Shown piece after piece: positions 51,601 through 60,200 of a stretch of 64,000 nt of DNA (the stretch's first letter is position 1; each line of letters opens with the position of its first letter). This stretch comes from Posidoniimonas polymericola (GTDB taxonomy: Bacteria; Planctomycetota; Planctomycetia; Pirellulales; Lacipirellulaceae), in the NCBI RefSeq assembly GCF_007859935.1, contig NZ_SJPO01000001.1:806001-870000 (forward strand), read 5' to 3'. The position numbers and the translations under genes are program-made. The notes under the pieces were generated by a model, which saw only the letters and a list, made by a program, of their open reading frames with translations, did no database searches and was not told where the DNA came from.

Positions 51601-51705
51601 TACGGTACGGTTGGCGCCGCCCCCGCGGCTTCAGCCCCGGAGCCAACCGCCGCCCTGCTGGCCGGCGTCCTTTCACTGGGTTTCGCGTCGCGCCGTCGAC
51701 GCTAA
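48700..51705 (+). CDS. Double PEP-CTERM protein with internal signal peptide
   Basis: A 1001-residue protein that reads as two exported proteins joined in frame. Part one (1-576): signal peptide (RALLLAGALFWLASPAHA), two KYLNFG modules (48808-49260, 49297-49770), a dockerin-like stretch (LLGDYSGNGSVGAEDWPAFK) and a full PEP-CTERM tail VPEPSSLMLFGAMAAGLGL-RRRR. Immediately after comes a second signal peptide (KAPVAAAVALSVLCASQASA-Q), then a different beta domain, a second dockerin-like stretch (GDFNDDNVVDAADYTVWRDA) and a second PEP-CTERM tail APEPTAALLAGVLSLGFAS-RRRR. Either a real fusion or two genes that lost a stop. It is upstream of the PEP-CTERM gene at 51768 on the same strand. Confidence 0.88.
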   Translation: MAKNSIVPALGGRALLLAGALFWLASPAHAFNVITPGDPIIAIDLDFTIGSSFPLAEGPENILDNNISTKYLNFGTSDTGFIVNPAGSPTVRSFTLTTANDAPERDPASWVLYGTNDPIVSESNSNGRLENWTQIDMGALSLTNDRQTLQGAFNVSNSTGYDSYKMIFPTTKTPDTIMQVADVSFFDALDGGGSSLLNIGDPVLAIRDVDPFPSSNSPANELAERLIDRDLNTKYLNFGKQNSGFIISPTTGSTVINKFSITTANDFPDRDPATWELYGTNEAITTESNGIGDEQNWTLIDSGAFTANEAPIGRFTKGDDVTVSNNTAYSSYRMIFPDVRNNDTACCMQISEISLDAQDLAILTVNRQTGAVEIEAVVDVALGNYEIVSNSTEGLTPANWTSIASTNGDPNDAWVEESAEATLLRESDEAGTGADDGRTLLAGQSISLGNIWQLLPSSFEDLQFNVRGSDGSLIGGTVEYTGPEILLGDYSGNGSVGAEDWPAFKAVYGGTYEGATALEAYLGGDLDGDFDSDIHDFNLFVAAAGGAAALFGTVPEPSSLMLFGAMAAGLGLRRRRAIVAKAPVAAAVALSVLCASQASAQYQLVGPIDQTTIVTSIPAGQENENENSGPENLLEDPFMAPDLDINLDLFNFSYATPDLDPAPLQYAGLGVAPKTVFFDYGSSVTANHFVYAQRSGGNPIADRVGQFEFWFSNTDFGGVVPTGEPDSVFNLSPTDNRLLDSVIRPYPLYGSQSGRYVAVRFTVSEISGDAGNIGGHEFHLATGPTEPVVEVNRATGAMTLRNNLSGAAAVDMKSLTIESPSGGLDASSFNGLGGDSGAFPLGNGSGNGWEVGGGSDFFRLAEGYFASESTLAAGVSGLSLGNGYNPLSVAEDLIITYSNAAGEVYNARVTYTGTAPDVLLGDFNDDNVVDAADYTVWRDAFGTTTVLPNDKTPGEVTDLDYMDWVANYGTVGAAPAASAPEPTAALLAGVLSLGFASRRRR
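48808..49260 (+). repeat. KYLNFG repeat module, copy 1 of the double PEP-CTERM protein
   Basis: Begins GDPIIAIDLDF; contains ISTKYLNFGTSDTGFIVNP and FTLTTANDAPERDPASWVLY; ends IMQVADVSFFD. Confidence 0.85.
49297..49770 (+). repeat. KYLNFG repeat module, copy 2 of the double PEP-CTERM protein
   Basis: Begins GDPVLAIRDVD; contains LNTKYLNFGKQNSGFIISP and FSITTANDFPDRDPATWELY; ends CMQISEISLDA. Confidence 0.85.
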
Positions 51706-51767
51706 CTTTAGCGTCTTCTGTTATGCATCTCTGAGTCTTCCACTTTGCCTCTTCTGGAGTAAGTATC

Positions 51768-52910
51768 ATGAGAGTAGCGTCCGCGTTCCTGGCGGCCCTA
51801 GCCGGTCTGGGCCTTGTCGCCCAGCAGGCGATGGCGGTGGCGATCCTGTCGCCGGCCGACACCATTATCGGCGTCGACTTCGACGGCCCCCACTCAAAGA
51901 GTTCTTACCCAGGCGGTGAGAACCCGGGCTTTGCTATCGACGGCACCGCGTCGAAGTACTTGAATTTCGCCGGCTCCAACTCGGGCTTTATCGTCACCCC
52001 GTCGATTGGTAGCTCGACCGTGCAGAGCATGGTCCTTACCTCGGCCAACGACGACGCGACGCGCGACCCGACATCGTTCCAGCTGTTTGGCACCAACGAT
52101 CCGATCGTGAGCCTGGACAACTCCTTGGGAATTGACGAATCCTGGACCCCGATCGACGGCTTCGACCTGACGGGCGGGTTCGAGGTTCCCGCGGCGCGTA
52201 ACACGGTTGGTCCGGTCATCCCGTTGACGAACGCGGCCGGAGCCTTCACCTCGTACAAGTTGCTGTTCCCCACGGTGGGCGGCAGCAACCTGATGCAGAT
52301 TGGTGAAGTCGATTTCTTCGCGAGCACCGACGGCACGGGATCCGACCTGCTGACCCCGGGCGACCCGATCCTCGCCATCGACGCGGATCTCGCTCCCGAT
52401 AGTGAGTACCCCGGCGCCGAGTCGCCCGCCAAGCTGATCGACGGAGACGGCGGATCGAAGTACCTGAACTTCGGTAAAGAGAACGCGGGCTTCATTGTGA
52501 CCCCCGCGATGGGCGCCGAAGTTGTCAAGACGTTCCGCTTGACCACAGCTAACGACGCGGAAGCTCGTGACCCGAGTAGCTGGCAGCTGTACGGCACCAA
52601 TGATCCGATCCAGAGCCTAGACAACAGCCAGGCCGATGGCGGCGAGGTGTGGACGCTGCTGGACGAGGGCGCCGTCGCCCTGCCGACCGACCGCAACGCG
52701 CTTGGTCCGTTTGTGAAGGTCGACAACGACTCTGCCTACGCGTCTTATATGATGGTGTTTCCGACCCTGCGAGATGTGGACGGGGCCAACTCGCTGCAGT
52801 TCTCGGAGGTCCAGTTCTTCAGCACCAGCATCCCCGAGCCGACGACCGCGGGCCTAGCTCTGCTGGCCAGCATCTGCGGAATGGGAATTCTACGTGGGCG
52901 TCGAGGGTAG
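51768..52910 (+). CDS. PEP-CTERM protein made of two KYLNFG modules
   Basis: A 380-residue protein built almost wholly from the repeat. After a signal peptide (FLAALAGLGLVAQQAMAVA) come two modules (51850-52322 and 52356-52818) with TASKYLNFAGSNSGFIVTP / LTSANDDATRDPTSFQLF and GGSKYLNFGKENAGFIVTP / LTTANDAEARDPSSWQLY. It ends in a PEP-CTERM tail IPEPTTAGLALLASICGMGI with RGRRG. The GGAG at 51756-51759 is 8 bases before the ATG. It is the minimal form of the module and a good case for its study. It is 62 bp downstream of the double PEP-CTERM gene and 110 bp upstream of a strong terminator. Confidence 0.92.
   Translation: MRVASAFLAALAGLGLVAQQAMAVAILSPADTIIGVDFDGPHSKSSYPGGENPGFAIDGTASKYLNFAGSNSGFIVTPSIGSSTVQSMVLTSANDDATRDPTSFQLFGTNDPIVSLDNSLGIDESWTPIDGFDLTGGFEVPAARNTVGPVIPLTNAAGAFTSYKLLFPTVGGSNLMQIGEVDFFASTDGTGSDLLTPGDPILAIDADLAPDSEYPGAESPAKLIDGDGGSKYLNFGKENAGFIVTPAMGAEVVKTFRLTTANDAEARDPSSWQLYGTNDPIQSLDNSQADGGEVWTLLDEGAVALPTDRNALGPFVKVDNDSAYASYMMVFPTLRDVDGANSLQFSEVQFFSTSIPEPTTAGLALLASICGMGILRGRRG
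51850..52322 (+). repeat. KYLNFG repeat module, copy 1 of the 380-residue protein
   Basis: Contains SKYLNFAGSNSGFIVTPSIG and the end NLMQIGEVDFFA. Confidence 0.85.
52356..52818 (+). repeat. KYLNFG repeat module, copy 2 of the 380-residue protein
   Basis: Contains SKYLNFGKENAGFIVTPAMG and the end NSLQFSEVQFF, close to the copies in the PQQ-type protein. Confidence 0.85.
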
Positions 52911-53020
52911 TGGCTGAGTTCCGGGAGGGGGCCTGCCAGCCCTTACTGGGAAAAGCCGCTGCAAGAGTTTGACTAGGCGGGCAGCGTGGTTCGCCACGAG
53001 CCCTAGTCAATCAAAGTAGA

Positions 53021-53057
53021 GCCGCTCAACCGGCGAGTCCGGTTGAGCGGCTTTTTT
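53021..53057 (+). terminator. Rho-independent terminator after the PEP-CTERM run
   Basis: Perfect 13-bp arms (53021-53033 and 53039-53051) around CGAGT, followed by six T (53052-53057). It closes the plus-strand genes ending at 52910. The rest of 52911-53200 holds no gene and must carry the promoter of the glycosidase gene. Confidence 0.93.
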
Positions 53058-53200
53058 ATTGGCATTGATGTCGCCCCGCCGAGTGCGACGGCCATGGACG
53101 CGTTCGTTGAATCCGCAGCGACTCTGGCTGCAAAATTCGCGGCGTTGATTCGTCTGCGGTAAGCTCGTAGCAGAATTCTCATCTGTCTGCGGGGTCCACC

Positions 53201-55369
53201 ATGCCGAGACGAATCGATTACTGCCTGCGCAGGGCTCACACGCTCGCGGCGTGGCGCGCGATGCTGGTCGCGCCGGCGGTGCTGTGCCTGCTCTCCCCCA
53301 CCCCCGCCGCGGCGGCTGGCGGCGAGATCGATCGCCGCGAACTGGTGAGCAGGCACAACATCGTGCTCGACCGGCACACGCCACGGGCGCCTTGTCAGGT
53401 CGGCAACGGTCGGTTCGCGTTCGCGTTCGACATGACAGGGCTGCAGACGTTTGCGAGCGAAGAGCCGGACGCGCCGCCGCTCGGAACGATGTCCGACTGG
53501 TCGTGGCACTCGTTCCCAGAGAGGCAGGCCTACGCCTACGAAGACACGCTGCGTGAGTTCGACGTCCACGGCCGATCGGTGACCTACGCCACCGAAATGA
53601 AGAGCGACGCCGCGGTCGCGCTGCGGAGCAACCCCCACCGATTCAACCTGGCGCGGGTTTCGCTACGGCTCTCTCGCGATGACGGCACGTCGGCAGAGGT
53701 TGGCGATCTGGGTGGCGCCTCGCAAACGCTCGACTTGTGGACCGGTCAGGCAACAAGCCGATTTGAGTTTGCCGGCCAGCCGGTTGAGGTCCGCACGGCC
53801 GCCCACCCCGACCAGGACGCGATCGGGGTCTCGGTGTCCTCACCGCTGATCGCCACTGGGCAGATTGCCATTGAGGTCGACTTCGCCTACCCGGCAGGCG
53901 TTTGGGGGCCGCGTGTCGACAGTGAATCATGCGATCAGCGGCACACGACGCAATTGGTTCAGGCTGAGCGAGGCGGGCGGCTGCTGCGGACCATCGATGC
54001 AACCAAGTATGCCGTCGACGTCAGCACCAGTGGCGTAGTGCGCGCAACCGAGCGTACGCACCGATACGCGATCGAGAACACAGATTCGGAATCGCTGCAG
54101 GCGGTTATTCACTTCAAGCAATCAGCCGATCATCCCGTTGTCGCTCTCGACTTTGAGCAACTCTCGAACGCGGCGGCCAGAAACTGGGAAGCGTTCTGGT
54201 CTCGGGGGGGCGCGATCGACCTCTCGCGGAGCAGCGACCCTCGCTGGCGGGAGCTCGAGCGACGGGTCGTGCTGTCGCAGTACCTGACAGCCATTCAGTG
54301 CGCCGGCCAGATGCCGCCGCAGGAAACCGGCTTGCTGTGCAACAGCTGGTACGGGAAGAGCCACCTCGAGATGCACTGGTGGCACGCCGCCCACTTTTCG
54401 CTGTGGGGACGCCAGGAGCTGTTGGAACGCAGCCTCGGCTGGTACCAGGACATCCTGCCGGCGGCGAGGTCGATTGCCGCCCGGCAAGGCTACCAGGGCG
54501 TGCGGTGGCCGAAGATGACGGGTCCCGCCGGCGTGAGCTCACCGAGCGAGGTGGGCGAGTTGCTGATCTGGCAGCAGCCGCACCCCATCTACTTCGCCGA
54601 ACTCGCCTTTAGGAGTCGTCCCACACGCGAGACGCTCCTGCGCTACCAACAGATCGTCGATCAGACGGCCGACTTCATGGCGTCGTATGCGCACCTCGAC
54701 CAAGCGACCGAGAAGTACGAGTTGGGGCCGGTACTGATCCCAGCGCAGGAGTGCTACGACGGCCGCTCCCCGTCGGGCGTGCTGAACCCGACGTTCGAGC
54801 TCGCCTACTGGCGGTGGGGGCTCGAGGTCGCGAATCGGTGGCGACTGAGGCTCGGCCTGCCGGCAAACGAGGAGTGGTCGCGGGTCGCCGACCAGATCAA
54901 CCCGCTGCCGATCCGCGCAGGACGCTACGCAGCAATCGAGAACGCCCCCTACCTGCGCCGTCGGGACCACCCTTCGATGCTGGCCGCGTTTGGCGTGCTG
55001 CCGGACACCGGGTTGGTAGACCGAGAGGCCATGCGGCGTACGCTGCTGGATGTGCGGCGCGACTGGGACTGGGAGTCGACCTGGGGCTGGGACTACCCCA
55101 TGATGGCGATGACGGCTGCCCGGCTGGGCGAGCACAAGCAGGCGGTTGATTGCCTGCTGCTTGACACGCCCAAAAACGACTACCTTCAGAACGGCCATTG
55201 CTTCCAAGCCGACCGCCTGCCGGTCTATCTCCCCGCCAACGGCGGGCTCCTGACCGCGGTGGCGATGATGGCCGCCGGCTGGGACGGCGGGCCCGAGGGC
55301 GACGCCCCCGGCTTCCCGGACGACGGGTCGTGGGTGGTGCTCCACGAGGGGCTGAAGCCGATGCCGTAG
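53201..55369 (+). CDS. Exported (alpha/alpha)6 six-hairpin glycoside hydrolase-like protein
   Basis: A 722-residue exported protein. After a signal peptide (MLVAPAVLCLLSPTPAAAAG) comes an N-terminal beta-sandwich (NIVLDRHTPRAPCQVGNGRF) as in GH65/GH95-type enzymes. A helical barrel then has NSWYGKSHLEMHWWHAAHFS, WPKMTGPAGVSSPSEVGELL, GPVLIPAQECYDG and WDWESTWGWDYPMMAMTAAR. The Glu/Asp-rich blocks in the barrel are likely catalytic, but the exact residues cannot be assigned. Families with this fold cleave trehalose, maltose, fucose or rhamnose linkages. The GH29 gene follows after about 100 bp and may act on the same glycan. Confidence 0.82.
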   Translation: MPRRIDYCLRRAHTLAAWRAMLVAPAVLCLLSPTPAAAAGGEIDRRELVSRHNIVLDRHTPRAPCQVGNGRFAFAFDMTGLQTFASEEPDAPPLGTMSDWSWHSFPERQAYAYEDTLREFDVHGRSVTYATEMKSDAAVALRSNPHRFNLARVSLRLSRDDGTSAEVGDLGGASQTLDLWTGQATSRFEFAGQPVEVRTAAHPDQDAIGVSVSSPLIATGQIAIEVDFAYPAGVWGPRVDSESCDQRHTTQLVQAERGGRLLRTIDATKYAVDVSTSGVVRATERTHRYAIENTDSESLQAVIHFKQSADHPVVALDFEQLSNAAARNWEAFWSRGGAIDLSRSSDPRWRELERRVVLSQYLTAIQCAGQMPPQETGLLCNSWYGKSHLEMHWWHAAHFSLWGRQELLERSLGWYQDILPAARSIAARQGYQGVRWPKMTGPAGVSSPSEVGELLIWQQPHPIYFAELAFRSRPTRETLLRYQQIVDQTADFMASYAHLDQATEKYELGPVLIPAQECYDGRSPSGVLNPTFELAYWRWGLEVANRWRLRLGLPANEEWSRVADQINPLPIRAGRYAAIENAPYLRRRDHPSMLAAFGVLPDTGLVDREAMRRTLLDVRRDWDWESTWGWDYPMMAMTAARLGEHKQAVDCLLLDTPKNDYLQNGHCFQADRLPVYLPANGGLLTAVAMMAAGWDGGPEGDAPGFPDDGSWVVLHEGLKPMP

Positions 55370-55450
55370 TCAGCCGCGGGCCCCGCCATGGGGTCGGTAG
55401 TATTTCGAGCAATCCGTTCGCGCTGGTGGGCCTGCCGCGCGGCTCATCCC

Positions 55451-55457
55451 AGGGGAG
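55451..55457 (+). promoter_or_regulatory. Ribosome binding site for the GH29 start
   Basis: AGGGGAG ends 8 bases before the GTG at 55466. The protein from that codon begins with a proper signal peptide, which favours it over the ATG at 55388. Confidence 0.6.
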
Positions 55458-55465
55458 TACTCACG

Positions 55466-57166
55466 GTGATCCACTCGCATCAGTCTTCGAGACGCTTGCG
55501 TCGCATCCTGCAAAATCTTGGCCTGGCGATTGTCTGTTGGGCCGCGGTTGGGATCGCCAGCGCCGAGGTCGACGTCGATTCGTTCCCGGTTGAGCACCTC
55601 GACTTCAGCATCGCCGAGGGGCCGTTCGAGCCGACCTGGGAGTCGATTGCCGAGCAGCACCCAGGGGCGGCGCCGTGGTTCCGCGACGCGAAGGTCGGCA
55701 TCTGGATCCACTGGGGGCCGCAGGCCGCGGGAGAGGCGGGCGACTGGTACGCCAAGAAGATGTACCTGGAGGACGACTCCGCGGCGGCCAAGCACCGGGA
55801 ACGCTTTGGCCACCCTTCGGAGTTCGGCTACAAGGACGTGCTAAATCAGTGGCGCACCCCCGACTTCGACGCCGACGCCCTGATGACGCGGTTCCACGAC
55901 GCCGGATTCCGCTACGCAATCATCATGGGCGTTCACCACGACAACTTCGACCTGTGGGATTCTCGCCACCAGCCGTGGAACTCGACCCGCGTGGGGCCGC
56001 GGCGAAACTTCCTGAAGGAGTGGCTCACCGCGGCCAAGCGGCACGGCGTCCGCTCTGGGGTGAGCTTTCACCACGAGTACACCTGGTGGTGGTGGCAGCC
56101 GGCGTTCGGCGCCGACTCGTCCGGCCCCATGGCGGGCGTCCCTTACGACGGCCTGCTGACCGCGGCTGATGGGAAGGCAAAGTGGTGGGACGGCCTCGAC
56201 CCCCGCGACCTCTACGGCAGTCCCCTGCAGGGCTACCCACAGTACGAACCGGTCCACCTGATCGCCCACGGACGCCAGGGGATCTTCGATCACCACCTCG
56301 ACTACGCCCGCGAGTACGCGACCAAGTGGGCCGCACGGATCATGGACGTGGTCGATCGGTACGACGTCGACTTCATCTACACCGACGGCAACTCGACGCA
56401 GCCGTTCAGCGGCAAGCGGAGCGGGTCCGGCTACAAGTGCGACGCCGCGCAGCGGGTTGTGGCCCACTACTTCAATCGGACCCTCGAACGCCGTGGCAAG
56501 GTCGATGCGTTTGCGGTCGTGAAGTTTAGCAAGCCGCAGAACGGCCTGGCGTCGACCAGCGAGAGCCGGATCGGGGGCGGCATCAACACCGAGCGGATGT
56601 GGATGGGCGAGCGGGCCGTGGGGAGCTGGTTCTACGCGCCGGGCTTTGTCTACGATTGCAAGTCCGCCGTCCAGTCGCTGCTCGAGTACGCGTCGCGCGA
56701 CGGCAACTTCGCGCTCTCGGTGCCGATCACGCCCTCGGGCGGTCTGACGCCCGATGCGGTGGAAATGCTCGAAGGGTTCGGCCGCTGGATGAAGATCAAC
56801 GGCCGCGGCATCTACGGTTCAACCGCGTGGCGAGTTTTTAGCGAGGGGACCGGCAAGCTGCCCGGCGGCGCCATCGGCGCCCGGACCGCCGACTATCAAT
56901 TCTCGAACGAGGACTTCCGATTCACCGTGGGCGCCGACGGCGCACTCTACGTCTGGTGCATGGCGACGCCGGAGAGCGGCGCTACGCTGCTGGTGCGTTC
57001 CCTCGCGTCCTCGTCAGCCAACGCCAAGGAGACAATCGAATCGGTCGAGCTGCTCGGGTCCGAATTGGAGGTCGTGTGGGAGCGGCTTGAGGAGGGGCTC
57101 CGGATAACGTGCCCCGACATGTCGGCGCTCCGGCACGCGGTTGGCTTCCGGGTGGTCCTCGAGTAG
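55466..57166 (+). CDS. Alpha-L-fucosidase (GH29), exported
   Basis: A 566-residue GH29-type hydrolase with a signal peptide (NLGLAIVCWAAVGIASA). The barrel start is WFRDAKVGIWIHWGPQA, with FGYKDVLNQWRTPDFDADAL then GFRYAIIMGVHHDNFDLWDS, the strand holding substrate His residues, and HGVRSGVSFHHEYTWW. The nucleophile position is DVDFIYTDGNS (Asp of YTDG). A beta domain follows from about residue 450. Removes alpha-L-fucose from sulfated or other glycans; fucose-rich polysaccharides such as fucoidan are plausible targets. The GTG start is chosen for its Shine-Dalgarno and signal peptide. It ends 86 bp from the convergent CotH-type gene. Confidence 0.93.
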   Translation: MIHSHQSSRRLRRILQNLGLAIVCWAAVGIASAEVDVDSFPVEHLDFSIAEGPFEPTWESIAEQHPGAAPWFRDAKVGIWIHWGPQAAGEAGDWYAKKMYLEDDSAAAKHRERFGHPSEFGYKDVLNQWRTPDFDADALMTRFHDAGFRYAIIMGVHHDNFDLWDSRHQPWNSTRVGPRRNFLKEWLTAAKRHGVRSGVSFHHEYTWWWWQPAFGADSSGPMAGVPYDGLLTAADGKAKWWDGLDPRDLYGSPLQGYPQYEPVHLIAHGRQGIFDHHLDYAREYATKWAARIMDVVDRYDVDFIYTDGNSTQPFSGKRSGSGYKCDAAQRVVAHYFNRTLERRGKVDAFAVVKFSKPQNGLASTSESRIGGGINTERMWMGERAVGSWFYAPGFVYDCKSAVQSLLEYASRDGNFALSVPITPSGGLTPDAVEMLEGFGRWMKINGRGIYGSTAWRVFSEGTGKLPGGAIGARTADYQFSNEDFRFTVGADGALYVWCMATPESGATLLVRSLASSSANAKETIESVELLGSELEVVWERLEEGLRITCPDMSALRHAVGFRVVLE

Positions 57167-57203
57167 CCGCCCTGCGCCGCCACTGCCTAGGCGTGCCTGT
57201 CCC

Positions 57204-57251
57204 AGTCGCTTCGGTTCGTAGTCGCGTCGGTTCGCAGTCGCGTCGGTCGAG
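57204..57251. repeat. Three 16-base tandem repeats between convergent genes
   Basis: Units beginning AGTCGC(T/G)TCGGT at 57204-57219, 57220-57235 and 57236-57251 with few mismatches. They fill most of the 86-bp gap between the GH29 and CotH-type genes. Confidence 0.75.
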
Positions 57252-57252
57252 A

Positions 57253-60200
57253 TCAGCCCTCGCCGGTGAGCCGACGACGGGGCACGTGTGCCGCGTTGCC
57301 GCCAAGAGAAGCGAAGGCCTGATCAACCGACGCGACCATGGTGTTCCGGGCGCTGGGGCTGTGGTCTTCAGTCGCCCCCGGTTCATTAGGCAGCGACTCG
57401 TCGGCAACAATCGATCGCGACAAACTTCTGGCGACGTGGCCTCGCGCGAGCAGACGCTCGGCGTGCGCGGCGTCCAGCCGGGCCTCGCCAGACACCAGGC
57501 GATCGCCGGTCGCCATCGCGGCGACGCCAGGCGATTTTTTTGCGTGCGGGACGCTCGCAAACGGCGTGGCAGGCAGACTCCAGAATCTAAAGAAGGGCGT
57601 CGCCGCTGCCGAGGCAAACTCAGCCGTCGGCTCTCCGTACGCATGCAGGATCGGCTCGTTAGAGGCGTCTACTGGCGCCCGGGCGGCGAGTGGCTCGCTT
57701 GGCGCCGCGGCCGCGGGCTCGACGAAGTTCGCTTCGGCGGAATCGGCCGGAGAAGCGGCCGGCTGTGCGAGGGCGTCTCGCCAGATCGCGTAGTCGGCGG
57801 CGTTGACCACTTGGTCGTGGTTGCCGTCGGCGCGGAGGTCGGAGGTCGATCCGTAAGTGCTTCGCCAGAGGTCGTAGTCGGCCTGTTCGACCAGTCCGTT
57901 GTCGTCGTAGTCTCCGGGCCGGCTGTCGACGGTGTAGGAAGCTTGCACCAGTCCGGTCCAGTAGCCGCTCGCCGCGAGCGTCCTGGAGAAGACGACCGTG
58001 TCCTCGACGAGCACGATGGGACCACTTCCCGACAGGACGTTGGCCGACTGGTTGATTCCGCCGTTGGCGCCGCGTGGATCCTGCCCGTCAGTGGTGTAGT
58101 AGACCGTGCCTCCTCGGACGCCGTTCGCCAAGGTTATGGAGAGGCCATAGGGGACGGCGCCGCTCGGTTGGCTGGGGGTGGGGGCCGGTAGGTAGAGCCC
58201 GTCTTGCAGCAACTGACCCAGCACCATGTCGTGGCGGGCGGGGAAGTAGACATCCAACAGCCACTCGACCTCGTTGTCCCAGTCGGTCTTGTTGTAGGGG
58301 GTGAACCGCTTGGCATCCCCCCACCGGGCCGCCTCGGCGATGATGGCGCCGGCGACTTGGTCTGCCCGCTCGGCCATTCGGGCGATGTTGGCGTCGGGTG
58401 TGAGGACGCCGTCGTCGAACATCAGCTCCTGCACCCGGTCGATAATCCGCTGGACGTAGGCGGGGTGGCTGAGCAGGTCCTGGTGCAAGTAGACCGGGTT
58501 GAAGAAGTCGTAGTTGTCGTCGAGCGCGTTGCGGAACGGGCCGGTGCGGTCGATGTCGAATGTCCCGTGCAGCGTCCCGGTAAGCTCCCCCGAGCCGAGA
58601 GAGTGTTCGTTGTCGTGCAGGAAGAACTGGAAGCCCTGGTCAGCGGTCTCGCGGTTGCGGATGCTAAACCAGTTGTTGGCTCGGTCGTTCCCGAGGAACG
58701 CCGAGATGCCGGTGTCGTGGCCCCCGGTGTAGATGATGATCATCATGTAGTCGACCAGGTTGTCGACGTCGAGCAGCACCTCAAGCTGTTCGTCCCGCAC
58801 GCCTTCGGGAGTGAGCCCCTGCATGGCCCAGAAGTTGTCGGCGTTGGCGGTTGGGTTGTCGTCGAGGTCCTGCGCGAGGTCGAACAACTGCCGCCAGGCG
58901 ACGTCGTTGCCGTCGGAGATCTCGAAGGTGTAGGCCTCGGTCGAGTCCGCTTTGAGGACGTCGTAGTCGCTCTCGTCGCCGCCGAAATACGCCTCTGCGA
59001 ACTGCTCCTGCACGCGTTCCTGCGTCTGGTACAGCCCCCAGTACTGCCCGTTGAGATAGAGGTGGTAGTAGTTGCTGCGGGTGGTGGGGTGACCCATGTC
59101 CGCCTGGGTGTCGCGGGAGAACACCTCGCGGAGGTAGGTGTTCTGCTGCCCGTTCACCGAGTCGCCCCACGCGGCCCACGAGTAGTTCGAGGCGGTGCGC
59201 AGGTCGAGCACGTCAAACTCGTCGGCCCCGTCCTCCCCGAACAACGGGTAGTCGAGCAGACCGTCGCCGTAGTCGCCGCGGAAGTAGAGCCGGAAGGCGT
59301 GCTTCGGGTTGTAGTCGTTGCGGCCGGCCCCGCCTCGGATCCGCAGGCCGGCGTTCGTGGAGAACCCCTCCGAGCCGTCGGGGTTGATCAGCTCGACCGA
59401 CGCCAGCCGCTCCCAATCGAATCCGCGGTTCAGCGCGTTGACATAGATGCCCGTAGCCGGGTCAAACAGGTTCTCTACATCGGTAGTGAGTGTGAGCGAC
59501 GGGATCGCGGCCAGCGAGTCCTTCACCGCCTGCTCGCCGTACAGCGAGAGGATGGCGGGGTCGACGCCGTAATCCAAAAACTGCCCATTGACGTTGTAGC
59601 CGGGCCACCCGGACGGAGCCTGACCGGCGGGGGATTGATCGACGACGTCGTCCAGAAACAGGTAGCTGGCCGCCTGCACGAACGACGGCCGATAGTCCTG
59701 CTTGAACGTGGTCGCGCGGATCGTCGTCGTGCCGGTCACCACGATCGGTCCGGAGTAGACCGAGCCGTTGACCGGGTTGAGGTTAGCGTCGACCGCGGGC
59801 GTTGAGCCATCGGTCGTGTAAACGATCTGAGACCCGGCGGTTGCCGAGCTGAGCTGCACCAATTGAGGCGAGTCGTAGAAGCCGTGGGGGACGTTAAACT
59901 CGGCGGCGGCCGCGAACCCCGCGAACCCGTCACCATTGCCGAACCCAGGCGTGGGCGCGTCGAAGTAGTTGTAGGCGTCGGGGGCGACAATCGCCGCTTG
60001 GGAAGTTATCAGTTCCGGCGCAACGAGGAAGTCGGAGCTGCCCGACGAGCGGTTCAAGGCGTGGATCGCCAGCACGTTATCGCCACTAATCAGCAACGGG
60101 ATCGCCGACGACACGTCGAAATCTTGAAAGGAGATTGCGTCGAAATCGTCGTGGCTGCTCGTGGCGGTCGAGTTCCATCTCGTCGCGTTCGGTGCGTTGG

